This document shows, one piece after another, positions 50,824 through 59,381 of a DNA stretch of 64,000 nucleotides (positions are counted from its first letter, which is position 1; each line of letters starts with the position of its first letter). A program made the position numbers and the translations under genes. The notes under the pieces were generated by a model that saw nothing but the letters and a program-made list of their open reading frames with translations, was not told the origin of the DNA and searched no databases. Source of the stretch: JAAXHH01 sp965248395 (GTDB lineage: Bacteria > JAAXHH01); assembly GCA_965248395.1 (NCBI GenBank), contig OZ252103.1, forward strand, positions 3,348,001 to 3,412,000, in the 5' to 3' direction.

Positions 50824-51651
50824 ATGGATTTCACACCCCTCACCCAGGAACAGCGGGACCATTTCAGGGAGCACGGCTACCTGATCATCCCCGATGCCCT
50901 CGAAGAAAATCTCCTGAACCGCGTGGTAGAAGCCGGGGACAGGTTCATGGAGACGGCCGGACCCATACACAACTTCTACGCCAACCGGTACATCGACCTT
51001 ACCCTGGATGCCGCCCTGATCGATCTAACCACCAACAGCCGCATCGTGCCACTCGTGGTCCAGTTGCTTTCCCACAACATTCATCTCATGCGGGGGCACA
51101 TCATCTACAAGTATCCCCAGCCGGCGTCTGATAATCCGCTGTATCCTGACGGCGACGGGCATTCCTTCCGCAACTGGCACCGCGATCTGAACAACTTCAG
51201 CCCGGATCACCCCATCCGGGGAACGGTGGCGATTCGTGTCGGGTACTGTCTGACGGATTTTCCTTCGCCCAACGCGGGGGTGACCATGCTCGTGCCCGGC
51301 AGCCACAAGCTGATCGAACCCATGCGGTTCAAGAAAGGCGCCCTCGATCCGCCTGGATTCATCGAACCGGCACTTCGGGCCGGGGACGCCTACGTCTTCA
51401 GCACCAGCCTGTACCATACCCCGGCCGTCAACTTCACCAGTGACACCGCCAAGGTCCTGCTCATAAGCTACGCCTACCGTTGGTGGGCCCAGCAGCATCC
51501 CACGCCGCCCGACGAGGTGCTGGAACGCATGGATCCCATCACGGCCCAGCTGTTTTGCAAACCCTGGGAGGGCGACGACGTACCCCTCCGGGCGTGGGCG
51601 GCGGAACAGGGACTGCCGGTGGAAGATCCCCCCATGCGAATATTTGAATAG
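50824..51651 (+). CDS. Phytanoyl-CoA dioxygenase family protein
   Basis: This is a 275-residue Fe(II)/2-oxoglutarate oxygenase. Its N-terminal helix opens LTQEQRDHFREHGYLIIPDA. The iron ligands are His119 and Asp121 (NWHRDLNNF) and distal His198 (TSLYHTPAV). VTMLVPGSHKLIEPM is the family core. It differs from the 43.5-kb paralogue in having a long insert between strand 1 and the HxD (FYANRYIDLTLDAAL). The substrate is unknown. After its stop, 299 bases (51652-51950) show no gene. Confidence 0.92.
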   Translation: MDFTPLTQEQRDHFREHGYLIIPDALEENLLNRVVEAGDRFMETAGPIHNFYANRYIDLTLDAALIDLTTNSRIVPLVVQLLSHNIHLMRGHIIYKYPQPASDNPLYPDGDGHSFRNWHRDLNNFSPDHPIRGTVAIRVGYCLTDFPSPNAGVTMLVPGSHKLIEPMRFKKGALDPPGFIEPALRAGDAYVFSTSLYHTPAVNFTSDTAKVLLISYAYRWWAQQHPTPPDEVLERMDPITAQLFCKPWEGDDVPLRAWAAEQGLPVEDPPMRIFE

Positions 51652-52490
51652 CAGAACTTCCGTTTCCCGATGAAATCAGCAAACAGGATTCAATGATATT
51701 CGGGTCCCGTGCACCTGGCCCTCGCAATTCTGGTTCGGGAGTAAGATCCAGATATCGCGATGAGCATACAGTGCGATGGATACCTGATGTAGAAGGGGCA
51801 TTCAAGGCCGACTGGTTCGCCGCCCTCGCAACTCTAAACGCCTACCAATGCCGATATACTCGTCTGGCACCATAGGGTATGAGGATTTGGTTTGACGCCG
51901 TTAGAATGCAGTAAGAGAAAAACGAACTGCCTGGAAATTCTAAACTTTTGTCAAAACATGGAAGTCTGTCGCGCAATCAGTTTACGAGATGGTGCATCCA
52001 TGACGTAGCGGAAGCATTTTCCCAGCGTTCTTGCACCGATACCCGGTACCGTTGCCAATTGGCTGAGGGATTTGATGGGATGGTCGGGCTTATTCAAGAT
52101 GTTCAAGATGCTATTCAAGCGATCGACCCGTACTCCCATGTTTTTCGCCATGCTGGTCTTGTCAGGATCAGGCGCCAGCTTCTGCTGAAATTCACTGAAG
52201 AGGTCATCCATTGCTGTGGGATCGTATCGGTATATTTCTACAGGAATGTCGCACCGATCCAAGTACTTCCGCATCACGGACAGCGATTCTTCTTCGTCGA
52301 GACCGCCATTGGAAGCACCGAGCACGGGAAAAGCGATGGATTTGATACCACTGTCCCTGTATGTACTGAGGAACTCTTTTAGACCGGCCTCCAGGTATTC
52401 AATTTTGGACTTATACCTCCATTGGCGCTTTGTTGGGAAGTTAAGCACCCACCTACCCTCTCGGGGCGTGTACAACCAAGACCTACCTAT

Positions 52491-53722
52491 GGAACCTCTG
52501 ATCAAGTTTCTGGCATTGCATTTATAAATGAAGTACTATGCAATCGTTCCAAGTCCACTATTTTGCAGCGCAGTCTCACCGAACAAGCTGAAACGGGGTA
52601 GCCGTCCATGAAACAGCGTAGCTTTTCCGACATGGCCTACGATCAGAAGAAGAAAAAGACGCGCAAGGAACGCTTTCTGGGCGAGATGGACGCGGTATTG
52701 CCCTGGCCGGTCCTGCTCGCGCCAGTTCTGGAGCATTATCCGAAAGCGGGCAACGGCCGTCGTCCCATCGGGGCTTCGGTGATGCTGCGGATCTATTTCA
52801 TGCAGCAATGGTACGGTCTTAGCGACCCGGCGATGGAAGACAGCCTCTACGACGTAGAATCGATGCGCCGCTTCGCCGGCGTGGATCTGAACGGCGTGCC
52901 GGACGAGACGACGATCTGCAAGTTCCGACACTTTCTGGAGGCGCACGGCCTGACCGAAACATTGTTTCGCAATACGAAGCGCTACCTTTCCGATCGGGGG
53001 ATGATGATCAGCGAAGGCACGATCGTGGACGCCACGATCATCCATGCGCCGGCGTCGACGAAGAACAAGGATCGGAAAAGGGACCCCGAGATGGCCAGCA
53101 CGAAGAAGGGCAACACCTTTCACTTCGGCATGAAGGCCCACGTGGGCAGCGATCCCAAGGGGCGGGTGCACAGTGTGGCGACCACCCCCGCCTCGGTGCA
53201 TGACTCCCAGGTGATGGAGGCTTGTCTGCATGGAAAGGAGAAGGCCATCTATGGCGACAAGGCCTATGCGGACGACAAGCGAAGGCAAAAGGCCCAGTCC
53301 GAAGGCGTTACCTGGCGGGTGCACCGCAAAGCAAAACGCGGCAGGCGCCTTACCTGCGCGGACCGGTCGTTCAACCGCAAGAGCAATCGCGTAAGGGCCA
53401 GGGTCGAACATCCCTTTGGGATCATCAAGCACCTGTGGGGCTATCGCAAGGTAAGATATCGAGGCTTGGCCAAGAACACCGCCCAGCTCTTCACCCTGTT
53501 CGCCCTGGCCAACTTCTATATGGCGCGGCGCGAACTGGTCGCCACATAGGGACCGGTGCGTCCAAACCGGACGTAACAGGGCAAAACGGCTCAAAAGGAC
53601 CGCATCCTGAGCCCCAATGCCCCGTCTAAACCCGTTAATCGGCTTCGCTTTCATCAGAAACGTCCGCTGTATCGACTCATATCATTCCACCCGATCGTAT
53701 AGTCGGGTTGATCAGAGCTTCC
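52491..53722 (+). mobile_element. IS5-family insertion sequence (1,232 bp)
   Basis: The terminal inverted repeats read inward as GGAACCTCTGATCAAG (left) and GGAAGCTCTGATCAAC (right), 14 of 16 identical. They are flanked by the 4-bp direct duplication CTAT (52487-52490 and 53723-53726), in keeping with the IS5 family's short target sites. One transposase gene on the plus strand is intact, with about 170 bases of non-coding sequence at its 3' side. It interrupts darG. Confidence 0.93.
52608..53549 (+). CDS. IS5-family transposase
   Basis: This is a 313-residue DDE transposase. The N-terminal DUF772-type region has RPIGASVMLRIYFMQQWYGL, and the catalytic triad lies in GTIVDATII, AIYGDKAYAD and RVEHPFGIIK (D, D, E). 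The basic RRGRRLTCADRSFNRK-like stretch and the RYRGLAKNTAQLFTL end are typical. The ATG at 52608 is 117 bases inside the left end. It is intact and could mobilise the element. Confidence 0.95.
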   Translation: MKQRSFSDMAYDQKKKKTRKERFLGEMDAVLPWPVLLAPVLEHYPKAGNGRRPIGASVMLRIYFMQQWYGLSDPAMEDSLYDVESMRRFAGVDLNGVPDETTICKFRHFLEAHGLTETLFRNTKRYLSDRGMMISEGTIVDATIIHAPASTKNKDRKRDPEMASTKKGNTFHFGMKAHVGSDPKGRVHSVATTPASVHDSQVMEACLHGKEKAIYGDKAYADDKRRQKAQSEGVTWRVHRKAKRGRRLTCADRSFNRKSNRVRARVEHPFGIIKHLWGYRKVRYRGLAKNTAQLFTLFALANFYMARRELVAT

Positions 53723-54042
53723 CTATGTCGATTTCCCCTTTCTTGCACAAATCGACATACTGCTCATACATTTCAGGCAGGCGCAACTTGAACTCCAATG
53801 CGATGCCAGCGCCCATGACACCCTGGCAATTGACTGTGTTCACTAATGTCTGGCATTCGCTGGTGAAAATGTTGCCCTTCTTGACTTGGACGACCCGACG
53901 ATTGGTATCAGAAAGATCAGGGCGTATCTCATCATTGTTCGTCATGATATCTACCCCTGTTCATTGCCATCTGCAATATCTATGCGAAGCTATGTTGCGA
54001 ATTTCAGTGTCATTCTTCTCTCGCAGAGAAACGACAACTACA

Positions 54043-54367
54043 TCAGTTGAAGTACATATCCTTATTGACTGTCACACGTGCGTACGGAAGAACTGCTTCG
54101 ATTCGGGATTGTGTCTCCTGGTCCTGAACGAAAAGGAGCGACATACGTTTGATGTAGTTTGCAGAAATCTTGTCAGGTACCAGGATCTCCGCCATGCATT
54201 TTCTTTTCCCGTCTTCGTATTCCGTCCAATATTCCGACCGGATACATTCCCAATCGAGTTTGTCAAGGTCCTCCAAGCGGTTGTACGACAATGTTTTGGT
54301 ATTGGCAGCGTTTCCGTTCCGACACAATCAGGACTCCTCCTTTATTTACGGCCGACTGGATTTTCTC
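54043..54367 (-). pseudogene. darT: DarT-like DNA ADP-ribosyltransferase remnant, frameshifted and N-truncated
   Basis: The C-terminal third of a DarT (DUF4433) toxin is clear: NGNAANTKTLSYNRLEDLDK, LDWECIRSEYWTEYEDGKRK and the final VTVNKDMYFN. Just upstream a second frame supplies KIQSAVNKGGVLIVS. The two join as VLIVSDGNAAN only if one base is dropped from the GTTCC run at 54316-54320, so a +1 frameshift is present. The two N-terminal thirds with the NAD-binding residues are not found upstream, where stops interrupt all frames. It sits directly ahead of darG in the standard order. The toxin is therefore dead. Confidence 0.78.
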
Positions 54368-54672
54368 CTATCAATGTAAGCCAATTAAGAAGAACTCGCC
54401 AGTTTCATGGACGTTTACCCCGCTTTATTTGATTCGGTGAATCTGTGCTACACATTACAGGATCTGGACCTGTATCGTGTTACTGCAATCACGAATTCAA
54501 CACCAGGCTCGATCGGAGGTTTCTTGTTGCAAATCCGAGGTTTTCTGGGTGGATTCCTTTGTCCCATATCATATCGTGTTGTTACTAAGGGAAATACACG
54601 AATGGATTCACGAGTCCGAGCACACCCACGGCGTCAGATTGCCCTGAACGGGGACTGGTAAAAGGAGCGATC
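54368..54672. other. Gap where the darT 5' end is missing
   Basis: There is no intact gene. Minus-strand frames contain short protein-like stretches but are broken by several stops, consistent with decayed DNA upstream of the darT remnant. A ribosome site (AAAGGAG) for the next gene lies at its right end. Confidence 0.4.
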
Positions 54673-55497
54673 ATGCCTGAATCAGACTGGCCGGAACTGG
54701 CCGAAGAGGCACAGAGTCGATGGAATCAGAACGCGGCATTCTGGGACGACTACATGGGTGACGAGAACAACACGTTCCACAATCTCCTCGTACGGCCCGC
54801 CATGGAGCGTCTGATGACCGCCCAGCCCGGTGACCGGGTGCTCGACATCGGTTGCGGGAACGGCAACTACGCCCGAAAGCTGGCTGAACTCGGCGTCCGG
54901 GTCACGGCCATCGACGCCAGTGAAGAGATGATCGAGCGGGCCCGTGCCCGGTCGGAAGGACTTGCGAACGATGGAACCACGGGCAGCTTAGACTACAGGA
55001 TAGTCGACGTTTCGGATACTTCCAGTCTGGACGAACTGGGGGCGGGTGTTTTCGACGCGGCGGTTTCAAACATGGCCATCATGGACATGGCCGTGGTCGC
55101 CCCGTTGTTCGAAGCCATCCATAGCATACTCAAACCCGCGGGGATATTTGTCTGCAGCCTGACGCATCCCTACTTCCAGGCGCCGTACACGACGCGCTAC
55201 GTGGAACAGGAAGACCGGGACGGTGAGATCGTAAAGAAGTATGGGATCAAGATCGAACGATACCTGACGCCGCAGCCCTTCGAGGGACTGGGAATCGTCG
55301 GACAGCCCGTACCCCAATACTACTTCCACCGACCTCTGTCCGTTCTGCTGTCCATGTGCTTCGAGGCGGGATTCGTCCTGGACGGATTCGAGGAAAGGGC
55401 GTTCGACGACAGCGTACCGGCCAACCACGCGTTTTCGTGGGCCAACTTCAAGGAAACCCCGCCCATGATGGCCATGCGGTTGAGGCGGGTGGGGTGA
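54673..55497 (+). CDS. Class I SAM-dependent methyltransferase
   Basis: This 274-residue methyltransferase has motif I VLDIGCGNGNYARKL, the acidic strand VTAIDASEEMIERA and the core DAAVSNMAIMDM, with LKPAGIFVCSLTHPYFQ as the post-motif. The FHRPLSVLLSMCFEAGFVLD region near the end is common in Methyltransf_11/25 enzymes. AAAGGAG precedes the ATG. High GC contrasts with the darTG remnant just before it. The acceptor is unknown. Confidence 0.92.
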   Translation: MPESDWPELAEEAQSRWNQNAAFWDDYMGDENNTFHNLLVRPAMERLMTAQPGDRVLDIGCGNGNYARKLAELGVRVTAIDASEEMIERARARSEGLANDGTTGSLDYRIVDVSDTSSLDELGAGVFDAAVSNMAIMDMAVVAPLFEAIHSILKPAGIFVCSLTHPYFQAPYTTRYVEQEDRDGEIVKKYGIKIERYLTPQPFEGLGIVGQPVPQYYFHRPLSVLLSMCFEAGFVLDGFEERAFDDSVPANHAFSWANFKETPPMMAMRLRRVG

Positions 55498-55580
55498 AAC
55501 ACCGGCAATTGCCACCGTTCAGTAACCGTGCAGGCTGCCGAAGACGACGCACAACAGCTTGCCTGCATCTTCTGCCTAAT

Positions 55581-56267
55581 CTACAACCGGACCGATTCCC
55601 CCGGCTGCAACACGACGCATCGGGCCAGGTCGCCCACCTTGTCCACGAATTCTGCCGGATCCTGCTCGATCACCGGGAAGGTATTGTAGTGGACCGGGAT
55701 CACGGTTTCGGCGCCGATCATCCGGACCGCTTCCACGGCGTCGTCGATGCCCATGGTGTAGTTGTCTCCAATGGGCAGGATCGCCACGTCCGGCTTCTCC
55801 CTCCGGCCGATCAGGGCCATGTCGCCAAATAAACCGGTGTCGCCCGTATTGTAAAACGTCTTCCCGTCGAAATGGACGATGATCCCGCAGGGGTTGCCCA
55901 GGTACTCGATGGCTCCGTCGTCCGAGATGAAGGCCGATCCGTGGGTCGCCTGGGTCAGTTTCACTCGACCGAAGGGGAACCCGTGTGCGCCGCCGATGCC
56001 CATGTCGTGCACCGTGGCGCCCTGCCGTTCAAAGTACTTGGCGAGTTCGAAGGAGGCGATGATCGTCGCGCCGCATCGCTCGGCGATGGGCAGGGCATCG
56101 AGGATATGGTCGACGTGCCCGTGGGTCAGCAGGAGGTAATCCGCGTGTACATCGTCCGCTGCAACTGTAGCCCGGGGGTTCCCCGAGATGAACGGATCGA
56201 ACAGCAGGGAATGACTCCCGTCGGACAGGGAAAAGCAGGCGTGCCCGTGAAAGGTAAGTTCGGCCAT
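55581..56267 (-). CDS. UPF0173-family metallo-beta-lactamase-fold hydrolase
   Basis: This 228-residue MBL-fold protein has the metal motif LLLTHGHVDHILDAL, an upstream FHGHACFSL, the GDTGLFGDM Asp, and the late His of VIPVHYNTF. The short length and the opening strand ELTFHGHACFSLSDG match UPF0173 (YtkL-like). The physiological substrate is unknown. It is transcribed toward the methyltransferase. Confidence 0.93.
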   Translation of the reverse strand: MAELTFHGHACFSLSDGSHSLLFDPFISGNPRATVAADDVHADYLLLTHGHVDHILDALPIAERCGATIIASFELAKYFERQGATVHDMGIGGAHGFPFGRVKLTQATHGSAFISDDGAIEYLGNPCGIIVHFDGKTFYNTGDTGLFGDMALIGRREKPDVAILPIGDNYTMGIDDAVEAVRMIGAETVIPVHYNTFPVIEQDPAEFVDKVGDLARCVVLQPGESVRL

Positions 56268-56394
56268 GTCACTTTCCTCACTTGGAATAGGTATTAAAAC
56301 AAAACGACCGGGTTGGATGGCGTACCCGGCCGCTTCACAGAATTGGACTGGATCTCAGTATACCGGGCGGACCTGCTCCAAGGTCCTTCTGCAC

Positions 56395-56913
56395 TCAGAC
56401 GGCGGCCCTGGCTACCTCGAGCGCGGCGTCGTAATCCGGTTCCTCGGTCATTTCCTTCACGTATTCCGCGTGACGGACCGTGTTGGAAGCGTCGACGACA
56501 AAGACTGCGCGCGCGAGCAGGCGCAGTTCCTTGATGACTGCGCCGTAGGCCTCGCCCAGGGAGGTGTCCCGGTGGTCGGACAGCGCCGTTACGTTATCTG
56601 CGCCGGCGTCGCCGCACCAGCGCTTCTGGGCAAAGGGCAGGTCCACGCTGACTGCCAGCACCTCGATGTTGTCGTCCAGGCCGGCGGCCTCGTGGTTGAA
56701 TCGGCGGATTTCGGTGTCGCAGACCGGGGTATCCAGGGAAGGCACGAGACAGATGACCTTCACCTTACCCTCGTAGCTCGCCAGGGTGACGGCAGAAAGG
56801 TCGCCGCCGAGGACGGAAAAATCCGGTGCTGCGTCGCCAACCTTCACTTCGTCACCGACCAGGGTAAACTCGTTGCCGTGCAAAGTCGCCGCTCCGGCTC
56901 TTTCGTTCGCCAT
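56395..56913 (-). CDS. tpx: Thiol peroxidase (atypical 2-Cys peroxiredoxin)
   Basis: This 172-residue Tpx has the peroxidatic Cys65 in PSLDTPVCDTE and the resolving Cys100 in DLPFAQKRWC. The N-terminal GNEFTLVGDEVKVGDAAPDF is characteristic. It reduces hydrogen peroxide and alkyl hydroperoxides with electrons from thioredoxin. It is monocistronic by spacing. Confidence 0.97.
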   Translation of the reverse strand: MANERAGAATLHGNEFTLVGDEVKVGDAAPDFSVLGGDLSAVTLASYEGKVKVICLVPSLDTPVCDTEIRRFNHEAAGLDDNIEVLAVSVDLPFAQKRWCGDAGADNVTALSDHRDTSLGEAYGAVIKELRLLARAVFVVDASNTVRHAEYVKEMTEEPDYDAALEVARAAV

Positions 56914-57053
56914 GATGTCTTCTCTCCTTGATCTCTAACGGTTGATTGTAACGATTGTGTTTTCTTGCCGCGTAACGCGTCCCCGCGCGGGCTTCCTTGA
57001 AGGGTAGGGGGTCTGTCAATTCCGCCGCAACATAAACGCGGGCAGAACCGCTG

Positions 57054-58361
57054 TCAAGGGATTATGCCGTCCTGCTTCAGCAGTGAAATCGCGCCGTCGA
57101 AGGCCTCCGCCGTGCGTTCCACGTCCTCGGTGGTATGCACTGCCGAGGTGAGGCCGTCAACCCCCATGAAATCCACGCCGTTCAAGAGCATCGCCTGCCT
57201 CAAGGCGTGCAGCAGCGCCGCGTTGCCCCGCCGGTCTGCGGCGGCCGTTCCAGCCGCCACGATCTTGAGCCCGGAGAAGGAACCGTAGACGCGCCAGCCG
57301 TCCATACCGTTCAATACCAGGACCTCCGACATTAGCTTTCGAAGCTGCTCCGCTCGTTCGTTGGCGACGGCGATATCGCGGCCGTCGGCGATGTGCTTGA
57401 GCATGGCGATACCGGCGGCCGCGGACAGTGGGTTGGCGTTGAAGGTCCCGTAGTGCAGCATCTTCCTGTCCGTCTGCCAGTCCTGGTCGTCCCGAAGCTC
57501 CAGGAGTTCCATGATGTCCGCGCGCCCGACCAGGGCACCGCCGTTCAGCCCGGCGGCCACGATCTTGGCCAGCGTGCTCAGGTCAGGCTTGACCCCGTAA
57601 TACTCCTGCGCACCACCCGGCGCGCACCGGAACCCCGTGACGACCTCGTCCATGACGAAGATCACCCCGTACCTCTCGGTCAGTTCCCGCAGGCCGGGGA
57701 CGATGTCGTCGGACAGTTCCACGCCACCGAACATCGCGCCCGTTGGCTCCAGGATGAGGCAGGCGACGTCGTTGTCGCGCTTCAGCGTGTCCGCCACGCG
57801 GTCCAGGTTGACCTCGGGCAGGCTGATGAGCGTGTCGAACACCTCGCTCAGCACGCCCGGCATGGGACGGTTATGCGCCGGGCCGACACCGTCGAGCACC
57901 TGGTCGTGCCAACCGTGGTAATGCCCCCGGAACTTGATGACCTTGCGCCGGCCCGTAAAGGTCCGCGCCAGGCGGATAGCCATGAGCGTGGCCTCGGTGC
58001 CCGACGAAACGAAGCGGATTGTCTCTGCGGAGGGCATCAGTTGCCTGATCATGTCCGCCCATTCGATCTCGAGTTCGTGACAGGCGCCGTAGTGGGTGCC
58101 GCGGGCCGCCTGCTCGGCGATCACCTTCGCGATCTCGGGATGGCTGTGGCCCAGGATCAGGGAGCCGTGACCCATCCAGTAATCGATGAGTTCCCTGCCC
58201 TCCACCGACCACTTGCGCGAACCCTGCGCCCTGTCGATGTACACCGGAAAAGGCCGCATGAAGCGTCCGTCGTGGGTTACGCCGTTGGGAAACCGCTCGA
58301 GCGCCCGCTCGTACAGCGCGGCCGAACGGTCGAAGGTCCGCCGGTAGGTTGTTTCGAGCAT
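57054..58361 (-). CDS. Class III aminotransferase (glutamate-1-semialdehyde aminomutase-like)
   Basis: This is a 435-residue PLP enzyme with RFVSSGTEATLMAIRLAR for phosphate binding, VIFVMDEVVTGFR with the cofactor Asp, LSTLAKIVAAG with the Schiff-base Lys, and FRGHYHGWHDQV. The sequence resembles GSA aminomutase but lacks the standard LGKIIGGGLPVGAYGG loop. It is therefore likely a catabolic or secondary-metabolism transaminase rather than HemL. ATG 58361 (LETTYRRTFDRS) is chosen; the frame to 58505 has a non-family extension. Confidence 0.88.
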   Translation of the reverse strand: MLETTYRRTFDRSAALYERALERFPNGVTHDGRFMRPFPVYIDRAQGSRKWSVEGRELIDYWMGHGSLILGHSHPEIAKVIAEQAARGTHYGACHELEIEWADMIRQLMPSAETIRFVSSGTEATLMAIRLARTFTGRRKVIKFRGHYHGWHDQVLDGVGPAHNRPMPGVLSEVFDTLISLPEVNLDRVADTLKRDNDVACLILEPTGAMFGGVELSDDIVPGLRELTERYGVIFVMDEVVTGFRCAPGGAQEYYGVKPDLSTLAKIVAAGLNGGALVGRADIMELLELRDDQDWQTDRKMLHYGTFNANPLSAAAGIAMLKHIADGRDIAVANERAEQLRKLMSEVLVLNGMDGWRVYGSFSGLKIVAAGTAAADRRGNAALLHALRQAMLLNGVDFMGVDGLTSAVHTTEDVERTAEAFDGAISLLKQDGIIP

Positions 58362-58587
58362 AGTCCTGGATACCACCTTATGGAACCTGCAATGAGCCGG
58401 ATGTGTTGTAGCTATTGAATACGCTATAATATGGGGAGCACGGGGGTATGACAAGGCCAAACTCGCCGGGGTAGCCCCACTGGAATGGGCTTGACTTCCG
58501 GCCAAAACCGGGTAAGTTGATCAGAGTGGCAAACACCCCGGCGCTTTATAACAATCGGTCAGCACCCCACCATCCAGGATCCACGTC

Positions 58588-59172
58588 ATGCCGTACTTCG
58601 AATCAGGCAATGCTGGACGTTTTACCAGGAATCGTCCGGCTGGACGACGGTTGAGCGTCATGTTCGCGGCTTGCTTCGCAGCAGCATTCTGCCTGGCAAT
58701 CGGTAGTCTCGACGCAGCAGCCACTGATGGAGACGAAAAAGAGACGCCAGAACCCAACTGGCAGCGGCTCGACAAGGCCCTTGCGCTGGCCAAGGATTCC
58801 GGCAAGCACATCGTCATCAATTTCTACACCGACTGGTGCCCCAACTGTCGAAGGATGAATGAACGGACCTACCGTGACGAAGCGGTACTGAAACAGATCC
58901 AGCAGGCCTTCATTCCGGTGAAGTTGAACGCGGAGTCTTCCAGTCCGTTGATCATCGAAGGCCAGGCCATCAGCGAGGCCCAGGTAGCCCTGATGTTCAG
59001 GGTGAACAGCTATCCCACCACGTGGTTCCTGTCTCCGGAAGGGCGCCCCCTCATGCCCGTGCGCGGTTACTACGGACCCAAGCTCTTCGCTCCCATGTTG
59101 CGATTCGTCGAAGGCGGATGGTACGAGAAAATGGACTTTGACATGTACATGGAGCGGGAGAAGAAGCGATAA
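58588..59172 (+). CDS. Thioredoxin-fold protein, exported or membrane-anchored
   Basis: This is a 194-residue protein. A basic N-terminus and hydrophobic stretch (VMFAACFAAAFCLAIGSL) give a signal peptide or anchor. The thioredoxin-like domain has the active site DWCPNCRRMNERTY and the cis-Pro region FRVNSYPTTWFLSPEG. The Thioredoxin_7/DUF255-like opening (KALALAKDSGKHIVINFYTD) suggests a periplasmic reductase or disulfide-handling role. Confidence 0.88.
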   Translation: MPYFESGNAGRFTRNRPAGRRLSVMFAACFAAAFCLAIGSLDAAATDGDEKETPEPNWQRLDKALALAKDSGKHIVINFYTDWCPNCRRMNERTYRDEAVLKQIQQAFIPVKLNAESSSPLIIEGQAISEAQVALMFRVNSYPTTWFLSPEGRPLMPVRGYYGPKLFAPMLRFVEGGWYEKMDFDMYMEREKKR

Positions 59173-59381
59173 ACTCATCGCTTCGGGTTCGAAACTCATC
59201 GGACTCTTCTAGCCCAGACCGATTTGGCGAATTCCACGAACAGATTTATTGGCTCACCGAAGGATATCTTCGAAGGCGAGCGAAATCTAGTGACTACAGC
59301 GGGGTTGTAGTTCCACGATGACCATCAAAAAACGTAATTTGGGTATTAGGTGAAGTCCGTTCGAAGTTAGTCGAGGTTTCG

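Larger units (their letters stand above)
51951..53945 (-). pseudogene. darG: DarG-type macrodomain antitoxin gene split by an IS5 element
   Basis: The N-terminal half (53945 to 53723) encodes VVQVKKGNIFTSECQTLVNT and NCQGVMGAGIALEFKLRLPE, the ADP-ribose-binding loops of a DarG macrodomain. The C-terminal half (52486 to 51951) encodes VLNFPTKRQWRYKSKIEYLE and SIAFPVLGASNGGLD. Removing the 1,232-bp IS and one CTAT target copy rejoins them in frame as GEIDIGRSWLYTPREG, giving 252 residues. DarG removes ADP-ribose that DarT puts on DNA. The C-terminus here carries a helix-hairpin-helix-like ATVPGIGARTLGKCF instead of the usual DarG tail. Confidence 0.88.

Noticed and set aside
57054..58361. Calling the class III aminotransferase HemL
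   Set aside because: It resembles glutamate-1-semialdehyde aminomutase, but the loop around the active-site Lys differs and no heme genes are nearby, so the specific name was not used.
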